NCBI GenBank assembly: GCA_903922535.1
Contig: CAIXUF010000300.1
Location: 1-28,071 of the forward strand
DNA from: Candidatus Hydrogenedentota bacterium
Lineage (GTDB): Bacteria; Hydrogenedentota; Hydrogenedentia; Hydrogenedentiales; CAITNO01
Reading direction: 5' to 3'
Length of the DNA: 28,071 bases
A program made the position numbers and the translations under genes. Positions within the stretch are counted from its first letter, which is position 1. Every line of letters begins with the position of its first letter. The notes beneath the pieces are model-generated. The model had not been told where the DNA came from. It searched no databases and was given only the letters and a program-made list of their open reading frames with translations. Positions 22,234 to 28,071 of this stretch are shown piece after piece.

Positions 22234-24987
22234 ATGACAAAGCTTGCCGCACGGATTTTGACGGTGGTGGGTGTCCTTTTCTGTCTGAGCGGCTGCAACC
22301 AGGCGGGCAAGCCGTCGGCCGATTTCAGCGTTGACCCGGCAACGGGAACCGCGCCGCTGTTCGTGACGTTCACCAATCTCTCGAAAGGCGGCGGCCCGTT
22401 CGCGATTCAATGGGAGTGGGACTTTGGCGACGGCAGTGATGTGTCGGGTGAGCAGGCGCCGAGCCACATCTATGCCGCGCCGGGCTCCTATGATGTGACG
22501 CTGCGGATGAATACCTGGCTGGGCAAGGCCGAGTCGGTGAAGCCGGCGGCGGTCGTGGTTTCGGCCGTGGGGCCGACGGCGGACTTTGACGCGGCCCCGC
22601 GCGCGGGCACGGCCCCGGTCGAGGTGCAGTTTACCGACACCAGCCGTGCCGGGACCGGCACCATCACGGATTGGGCATGGGACTTCGGCGACGGGGCCAC
22701 CTCGATTGAGCACAATCCAATGCATACCTACACCGTGCCGGGCGGATACACCGTAACACTGACCGTCACTGCCGGAACGCTCACAAACACGGCGGTGAAG
22801 GCGGGATTTGTATTGGTCAATCCCGCCCAGGGTGAGGGGCCCACAGCAGACTTTGACGCGACACCGCGCACGGGCACGGTCCCCGTCGAAGTGCAGTTCA
22901 CCGACGCAAGCATTGCCGGGGCCGGCACTATCTCGGGGTGGACCTGGGACTTCGGCGATGGAGTCACCTCGGTCGAGCAGAATCCCAATCACACCTACAC
23001 CGTGCCGGGTGCATACACCGTGCAACTGACTGTCGCCGTCGGTGCCGTCACCGATACGGCGGTGAAGGAGGGTTTCATTCAGGTCAGTCCCGCTCAGACG
23101 TTCACACCCATCATGGCCCGCACCTTCAGCAGCGGCCAATACGTTCCGGGAGCCACCCTGGATGTGACGCTGGCCTTGGACTACTCCGCCACGGACATCA
23201 CCGCACTGGGCATCACGGAGCAGATACCCGCAGGCTGGACCTTCCAGGGGGTCGTGGGCGGCACGTCCCCGAGCCTTTCCCACATTGACCCTGCCACTGG
23301 CGTGCTGGAACTGGCGTACTTCACCATACCCTCGTTCCCCTTTGGCCTGACCTATCGTCTGCTCGTTCCCGCGGCGGCGGTCGGCACCCAGACCTTCACC
23401 GGTAAGGTGCTTTACCGCACCGACGGCCCGCAGTTGGAAACGGCCGACTTGGTGTCCACCATTGACGCCCAACCGGCGGTCGAGGGTGAGGGCGAGGGTG
23501 AGGGTGAGGGCGAAGGCGAGGTGGAAGGCGAGGGTGAGGGCGAGCCCGTCGACGTGGTGGACGGGGTCTACGCCGTGGACTTCTCCGACGGCGACCACGG
23601 CTGGGTGAGCGGTTTTGCCGACCTGCCGGCCGATTACGACCCGGCGTACTGGCAGCTTGAGTCGGGCCTGCGCACGATCCCGCTGCAGAGCCTTGCCGCG
23701 ATCAGCGCGCTCTATCTGGCCGGTTACAACCACAACGATGACCTGTTCATGTACTACAAGCGCCGCGTTACCGGTCTCGAACCCGACACCCAATACCGCG
23801 TCGATTTCCAATCCGCCTTCCTCAGCCACGATCCCGCGGGCAGCGTTGGTATCGGCGGAAGCCCCGGCGACTCGGTCTACCTCAAAGCCGGCGCCACCAC
23901 GGCCGAGCCCAAAACCGTCACCGTCGGCGAAGACTGGCTCGCCATGAACATCGACAAGGGCGACCAGGCCAACGCGGGCGCCGATGCCGTCGTCCTCGGC
24001 ACCATCGCCAAGCCCGCTGACGGCACGGCCGACTACATCCCGGTCTCGCACGCCAGCAACGAGAATTTCCCCGTCACCAGCGACGCCGAGGGCACCGCCT
24101 GGCTTTACTTCGGCACCGATTCCGGATTCGAGGGCGGCACCGGCCTCTACTACAGCGCCTTCCGCGCCGCCTTCTCCCTCTACACCCCGCCCGCGGCCGC
24201 CTCCACCACGCTCCTCTCCATCCAGCACGCCGTCCCGACGGGCGACAGCTATACCCCGGGCCAGACCCTCGACGTCTCCGTCCAAATCGACGGCGTCGGC
24301 ACCGTGCCCATCACGGCGGCGCTCTTCCAGGACACGCTTCCCATCGGCTGGACCTATGTCGGCTTCCTGTCCGGGCCTTTCGCGCCCAATGCCCCCGCGC
24401 CCGGCGACAGCCTCGTCCAGTTCGCCTGGCCCGGTTTTGCGCCCCGCATCCCCTTCACCCTGACCTATCGCGCCTTCGTGCCCGCCGCCGCCGTCGGCGT
24501 CCAACAGCTCTTCGGCGTCGCCGTCTACGACCTTGGCGCCGGCCTCCAGCCGACTAACACCGACCTGTTGCAGCTCCTTTCCTCCGTGGGCAGCGACACC
24601 TTTGTCTCCCTCACACGCCGCTTCGGCACCCCCGGCCTCTACTGGCCTGGCCAGGCGGTCGATGTCACCCTCCACTTCGACAAACACGGCTCCCAGACCC
24701 TCTACGGCATCGCGGGCACCGACCAATTCCCCCCCGGCTGGACCGTGCTCGGCATGGACGGCCCCTCGCCGCCCCCGATTTGGAGGGTCGTCAGTGCCAA
24801 CGACACCGTCGAATACGGCTGGGTGACCGTGCCCGAGTTCCCCGTCGAGTTTACCTACCACATTCTGCCCCCGGCCGACGCCCACGGGCTGGTCCAATTC
24901 ACAGGCGGGGGCCTCTACCGCTTCAGCGGCCCCCAATTAGCGACCAACACGGCCCAAAACTTTCTGGTGCGCGGCCTGATCCGATGA
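22234..24987 (+). CDS. Large PKD-domain lipoprotein with Glu-Gly linker and a threefold repeated domain
   Basis: A 917-residue surface lipoprotein with lipobox CLSGC (Cys21) and GGAG ten bases before the ATG. Three PKD domains follow (about 29-105, 116-193, 206-284), each with the WDFGDG core and a HTYTVPG-like turn. Next comes a ~125-residue domain (about 290-415), then a 21-residue Glu-Gly linker (417-437), then a ~205-residue beta-rich domain (about 445-650). The ~125-residue domain then occurs twice more (about 658-785 and 789-917). Its shared pattern is Y.PGxxxDV, a PxGWT turn, F.xTY and a P..A stretch. The Glu-Gly linker is common in surface proteins of Hydrogenedentota and Lentisphaerota. 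No catalytic motif is seen; adhesion or polysaccharide binding is the likely role. Confidence 0.85.
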   Translation: MTKLAARILTVVGVLFCLSGCNQAGKPSADFSVDPATGTAPLFVTFTNLSKGGGPFAIQWEWDFGDGSDVSGEQAPSHIYAAPGSYDVTLRMNTWLGKAESVKPAAVVVSAVGPTADFDAAPRAGTAPVEVQFTDTSRAGTGTITDWAWDFGDGATSIEHNPMHTYTVPGGYTVTLTVTAGTLTNTAVKAGFVLVNPAQGEGPTADFDATPRTGTVPVEVQFTDASIAGAGTISGWTWDFGDGVTSVEQNPNHTYTVPGAYTVQLTVAVGAVTDTAVKEGFIQVSPAQTFTPIMARTFSSGQYVPGATLDVTLALDYSATDITALGITEQIPAGWTFQGVVGGTSPSLSHIDPATGVLELAYFTIPSFPFGLTYRLLVPAAAVGTQTFTGKVLYRTDGPQLETADLVSTIDAQPAVEGEGEGEGEGEGEVEGEGEGEPVDVVDGVYAVDFSDGDHGWVSGFADLPADYDPAYWQLESGLRTIPLQSLAAISALYLAGYNHNDDLFMYYKRRVTGLEPDTQYRVDFQSAFLSHDPAGSVGIGGSPGDSVYLKAGATTAEPKTVTVGEDWLAMNIDKGDQANAGADAVVLGTIAKPADGTADYIPVSHASNENFPVTSDAEGTAWLYFGTDSGFEGGTGLYYSAFRAAFSLYTPPAAASTTLLSIQHAVPTGDSYTPGQTLDVSVQIDGVGTVPITAALFQDTLPIGWTYVGFLSGPFAPNAPAPGDSLVQFAWPGFAPRIPFTLTYRAFVPAAAVGVQQLFGVAVYDLGAGLQPTNTDLLQLLSSVGSDTFVSLTRRFGTPGLYWPGQAVDVTLHFDKHGSQTLYGIAGTDQFPPGWTVLGMDGPSPPPIWRVVSANDTVEYGWVTVPEFPVEFTYHILPPADAHGLVQFTGGGLYRFSGPQLATNTAQNFLVRGLIR
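23482..23544 (+). repeat. Hexanucleotide tandem repeat coding a Glu-Gly linker
   Basis: Sixty-three bases of repeated GAGGGY units with a single GTG (Val) break, inside the PKD lipoprotein gene. It codes alternating Glu and Gly, a stiff acidic spacer. Such arrays can gain or lose units by slippage without breaking the frame. Confidence 0.9.
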
Positions 24988-25323
24988 AAAACAGGCCTGC
25001 AGACGTAGATTGTAGAGCTACGATGGCTCATTACGGCGTGCCTTTTCTGGAATCAGGGCACAGTGGAAAGGGGTTGGACTGCCTCAAAACAGGCGGATTG
25101 CCTGAAATCGGGCGGTGGAAGCAACCTGGGCAACAGGAGGACGGGGGCTTCCTTGTTCGGGGCAAGTCTTTGGCGTAGAATGGTTTGGATGTGTCTGTCG
25201 CCGGGTGAGGGCGGCGGCGCCTGAAGTGGCATGGCACTTGCGTAGGTGTGGACGGCCATTTCGGCCAGGCATGGGAGCCCGAGAAGTGCCTTCTTGGGAA
25301 AACGCGCATTTGGAGACGATCGT
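24988..25323. other. Intergenic stretch between the PKD lipoprotein and the GldA-like gene
   Basis: No credible gene is seen in these 336 bases; the short open frames on both strands have no start signals or family likeness. A candidate promoter is at 25153-25181. Otherwise nothing stands out. Confidence 0.5.
25153..25181 (+). promoter_or_regulatory. Possible promoter of the gldA-like operon
   Basis: A weak -35 TTGTTC (25153-25158, three of six) and a good -10 TAGAAT (25176-25181, five of six) are spaced 17 bases apart. The leader would be about 135 bases. Confidence 0.35.
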
Positions 25324-26277
25324 ATGATCAAGGCAAAGCGTCTAACGATGCATTACGGGCCCGTGGTTGCCCTCGAGGATGTGTCCTTCGAGGTGAACCA
25401 GGGCGAGATTGTCGGTTTGCTCGGCCCGAACGGCGCCGGCAAGTCGACCACCATGAAGATTCTGACCACTTATCTGCATCCCACACGGGGCACGGCGGAG
25501 GTGGGCGGGGTGGATGTGCTGAAAGACCCGTTGGAGGTCCGCAAGCGCATCGGCTATCTGCCGGAAATTCTGCCGCTCTACATGGACATGGAGGTCAGGG
25601 CCTATCTGGACTTCGTGGCCCGGGCGCGCGGTCTGAGCGGTGCGATGCTGAAAACCCGCATCGGTGCCGTGATTGACACCTGCGGCCTGCGGCAGATGTA
25701 CCGCAAGGTCATCCGTGAACTGTCCAAGGGCTACAAACAGCGCACCGCGCTGGCCCAGGCACTGGTGCATGATCCCGACGTGATCATCTTGGACGAGCCC
25801 ACCTCCGGCCTCGATCCGCACCAGATCCTTGAGATTCGCCATCTCATCGAGAACCTCGCCAAAAACAAGACGGTGATCCTGTCCACCCACATCCTGCAGG
25901 AAGTGCAGGCCACGGCGGACCGCATCGTCATCATCAACCGGGGCCGCATCGTGGGCGACGGCACCATTGAATCCCTCCGCGAGCGGGCCAAGGACTGCGA
26001 GCGCACCTCGGTCGCGGTGGAGGGCGCGCGCGAGGAGACCGAACGCCTGCTGTCGGGCGTGCAGGGCGTGCGCAAGGTCGAGTATGCCGGCGACAACGAC
26101 GGCTGCCCCTCGTTCCTGCTGTACAGCCCCTCGGGCACGCGCCCCTGGCGGGAAGTCAACGAACTGGCCAAGGCCAAGGGCTGGAAACTGCGTGAACTGG
26201 GCGACCGCCCGTTGACGCTTGAAGAGACATTCCTTCGGCTGACCGAACGCGCGGGCCAAGCCGCGGGCCACGAGTAG
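25324..26277 (+). CDS. ABC transporter ATP-binding protein (GldA-like)
   Basis: A 317-residue ATPase. Motifs: Walker A GPNGAGKST (residues 34-42), GYLPEILPLY (77-86, where the usual Q-loop glutamine is replaced by Pro-Glu as in GldA-type proteins), signature LSKGY (133-137), Walker B VIILDEP (153-159) and switch H189 (STHIL). The C-terminal ~95 residues form an extra domain ending LTLEETFLRLTER, usual for ABC-2 exporter ATPases. GGAG lies eight bases before the ATG. It is followed after 12 bases by a fused permease and GldG-like gene, so the set forms a Gld-type ABC complex. In Bacteroidota GldAFG serves gliding; in other phyla, as here, the role is unknown and gliding should not be assumed. 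Confidence 0.88.
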   Translation: MIKAKRLTMHYGPVVALEDVSFEVNQGEIVGLLGPNGAGKSTTMKILTTYLHPTRGTAEVGGVDVLKDPLEVRKRIGYLPEILPLYMDMEVRAYLDFVARARGLSGAMLKTRIGAVIDTCGLRQMYRKVIRELSKGYKQRTALAQALVHDPDVIILDEPTSGLDPHQILEIRHLIENLAKNKTVILSTHILQEVQATADRIVIINRGRIVGDGTIESLRERAKDCERTSVAVEGAREETERLLSGVQGVRKVEYAGDNDGCPSFLLYSPSGTRPWREVNELAKAKGWKLRELGDRPLTLEETFLRLTERAGQAAGHE

Positions 26278-26289
26278 GAGACCCGGACA

Positions 26290-28071
26290 ATGCGAAACAT
26301 GATTTCAATCCTTCGCCGTGACCTGGGGGCCTATTACACCTCCCCAATCGGCTACATCTTCATGATGGTGTTCGTCACGCTCAGCGTGGGGCTCTACATC
26401 ACCTCCTTCTTCATGTTCCCCATGGCCGACATGCGGCCGTACTTTGACAACCTGCCGCTGCTGCTGTGCGTGTTCATCCCCGCGGTGACCATGCGCATCT
26501 GGGCGGAGGAGCGCAAAGAGAACACCTGGGAAATGCTCCTGACCTTCCCCATGAAGGGATGGGAGCTGGTCGTCGGCAAGTTCCTTGCCGCGCTCGTGTT
26601 CTACATGCTGGCCCTTGCGGCGACATGCACCGTGCCCGCGATGCTGTTCAACCTGGGCAACCCCGACCCGGGCGCGATCATCGGCGGCTACTTCGGCACG
26701 CTGCTCATGGGTTCGTTCTTCCTGGCGCTGGGCATCCTGTTCTCCGGATTCTTCAAGGATCAGATTGTCGCCTTTGTGGTGACCCTGCTGACCTGCCTGG
26801 CGTTCTTCCTTGTCGGCACCGACTTCATGTCCTCCTATCTGGACGGCCGCATTTCCGGGCTGGGTTCGGTCATGGCCGACCTGCTCGGCGTGTTCACCCA
26901 TTACGGCGGCTTCACGCGCGGCGTCATTGACGTGGCCGACACCGCCTTCTTCCTGGTCTGGATCACGGTCTTCCTGGCGCTGAACGTGCTGTTCATCGAC
27001 GGCCGCAGCCGCCCGGGCGCCCGCACGATCTTCGCGGTTGCCACCGTGATGTGCGTCGCCATCGGCATGCTGTTCAACTATGTGGTCGCCGGGACGAGCA
27101 TCGCCCGTCTCGACATGACGCAGAACAAGGTGTACACCGTTTCCAAGGCGGCCAAGGACATCCTTTCCGGCGTCGACAGCGAGGTGCAGGTGAAGCTGTA
27201 CATCACGGCGAAGGACAAGATGCCCACCCAGATGCGCAACCTGGAGCGTGACATCACCGACAAGCTTCGGGACATGAAGGCGTCCTCCGGCGGCAAGCTG
27301 AATTTCGACACCGTCTATCTTGACGCCGCCAATGTGCGCTACACCGAGCCCAAGACCAAGAACGACAAGGAGAAGAAGACCGCGGAGGAAACGCTGGAAC
27401 AGCGCATGCTCGACAAGGGCATAGAGCCCTTTGCCGCCCGTGCGATGAGCCAGGACGAGATGACCAGCAAGCTGGTCTACTCAAGCCTCGGCGTGGCCTA
27501 CAAGGACAAGCCGGAAGAGATCATTCCGCAGGTCATCGCCGACGAAATGAAGAGTGAAGGCTCATCGGCGGCCACCGTGCCGGTGTCCCAGTTGGAGTAC
27601 CGGCTGGTGAACACCGTCTTCAAGTTGACCCGGCCCAAGAAGGCCGTGGTCGCGCTGGTGGCGCCCAAGGACCGGATTGACCCGCAGATGCGGCAGATGA
27701 TGATGCAGATGGGGCAGCGCGTGCCCGAGGCCGAAGATCCCTACGAGTCGGTCCAGCAGATTCTGGAATACGAGAAGTACGACGTGAAACGGGTGGACCT
27801 GAGCAAGGAAAGCCCCATGCCGGACGAGTGCGACACGCTGGTTGTGATCAACCCGACCTCGCTCAACGAGCGCCAGCTTTGGGAGATTAACCGGGCGCTC
27901 TATTCGGGCAAGTCGGTCGTGCTGGCCGTCCAGACCTACGAGTGGAACTACGAGGTCACCCGCGACGGCATCCGCATGCAGCGCGAGGACATTCAGGGCG
28001 GCAAGGGCAACCCGATGATGGGCCAGCAGCCGGACAAAGGCCCCAAGCTCAACGACCTGCTGAAAAACTAC
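26290..28071 (+). CDS. Fused ABC-2 permease (GldF-like) and GldG-like auxiliary protein, partial
   Basis: An open frame of 594 codons from the ATG at 26290 (GGAG nine bases upstream) to the window end without a stop, so the C-terminus is missing. Residues ~10-240 are a six-helix ABC-2 permease of the GldF type, starting RRDLGAYYTSPIGYIFMM and with RIWAEERKENTWEMLLTFP in the coupling region. After a further membrane helix (~246-268), the chain turns into a GldG-like domain: ARLDMTQNKVYTVSKAAKDI, then the strand VQVKLYIT. It contains a long extracytoplasmic region with a charged insert (KTKNDKEKKTAEE) and the late DTLVVINPTSLNERQLWEIN typical of the ABC_transp_aux fold. GldF and GldG are separate proteins in Bacteroidota; here they are one chain. 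Confidence 0.87.
   Translation, partial: MRNMISILRRDLGAYYTSPIGYIFMMVFVTLSVGLYITSFFMFPMADMRPYFDNLPLLLCVFIPAVTMRIWAEERKENTWEMLLTFPMKGWELVVGKFLAALVFYMLALAATCTVPAMLFNLGNPDPGAIIGGYFGTLLMGSFFLALGILFSGFFKDQIVAFVVTLLTCLAFFLVGTDFMSSYLDGRISGLGSVMADLLGVFTHYGGFTRGVIDVADTAFFLVWITVFLALNVLFIDGRSRPGARTIFAVATVMCVAIGMLFNYVVAGTSIARLDMTQNKVYTVSKAAKDILSGVDSEVQVKLYITAKDKMPTQMRNLERDITDKLRDMKASSGGKLNFDTVYLDAANVRYTEPKTKNDKEKKTAEETLEQRMLDKGIEPFAARAMSQDEMTSKLVYSSLGVAYKDKPEEIIPQVIADEMKSEGSSAATVPVSQLEYRLVNTVFKLTRPKKAVVALVAPKDRIDPQMRQMMMQMGQRVPEAEDPYESVQQILEYEKYDVKRVDLSKESPMPDECDTLVVINPTSLNERQLWEINRALYSGKSVVLAVQTYEWNYEVTRDGIRMQREDIQGGKGNPMMGQQPDKGPKLNDLLKNY

Noticed and set aside
23482..23544. A CRISPR-like array
   Set aside because: The unit is six bases, without spacers, and in frame within a gene as a Glu-Gly linker.
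22162..24936. A 924-codon open frame antisense to the PKD lipoprotein gene
   Set aside because: It follows from the GC-rich codon pattern of the real gene. It has no family likeness, no start signal and a low-complexity Gly/Glu/Arg composition.
25031..25331. Several minus-strand frames of 60-92 codons upstream of the GldA-like gene
   Set aside because: Three overlapping frames with no start signals or recognisable sequence; likely chance in GC-rich DNA.

Overview
This is a high-GC bacterial window packed with genes on both strands. Several traits point to an uncultivated, Gram-negative-type lineage: two lipoproteins with clear lipoboxes, a Tat-exported Gfo/Idh/MocA oxidoreductase, PKD and LVIVD surface proteins, a heparinase II/III homologue, and above all a Glu-Gly repeat linker between surface domains. 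My best guess is Candidatus Hydrogenedentota or a similar PVC-type lineage such as Lentisphaerota. That assignment is inference; there is no rRNA or marker gene here to confirm it.

Layout. (1) 1-3325, minus strand: an ABC exporter operon of natA-like ATPase, then an ABC-2 permease fused to a CPBP intramembrane protease, then a DUF167/YggU protein and the start of a further gene running off the left edge (perhaps purine nucleoside phosphorylase). (2) 3538-6207: a strong sigma-70-type promoter and a secreted LVIVD-repeat protein with a C-terminal sorting-like tail. (3) 6305-9083: a membrane protein overlapping a small winged-helix regulator; a decayed zone holding a dead 5' fragment of a second natA gene; then a membrane-tethered protein with LTxxQ-like helices. 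(4) 9175-12111: a Tat-exported oxidoreductase converging on a purple-acid-phosphatase-like enzyme across a shared hairpin, then a YbjQ-family protein. (5) 12204-15109: glycerate 2-kinase translationally coupled to a heparinase II/III-family protein. (6) 15218-20506: a complete glycine-cleavage operon gcvT-gcvH-gcvPA-gcvPB followed by a lipoate-protein ligase, preceded by a promoter and what reads as a ZTP (pfl-type) riboswitch. (7) 20603-24987: a PASTA lipoprotein, a frameshifted N-terminal remnant of a restriction-modification methyltransferase, and a large PKD lipoprotein with an EG-repeat linker and a domain repeated three times. (8) 25324-28071: a GldA-like ATPase and a GldF-GldG fusion running off the right edge.

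How the parts work together. The gcv operon makes T, H and both P subunits plus an enzyme to lipoylate H; only the shared L protein (dihydrolipoyl dehydrogenase) is missing. A ZTP sensor in front of it would link glycine cleavage, a source of 5,10-methylene-THF, to 10-formyl-THF shortage. That is the most attractive regulatory finding. The rest is mostly envelope, export and surface biology, with scars of gene loss at 7460-8042 and 21840-22050. I found no tRNA, rRNA, CRISPR array or intact insertion sequence.
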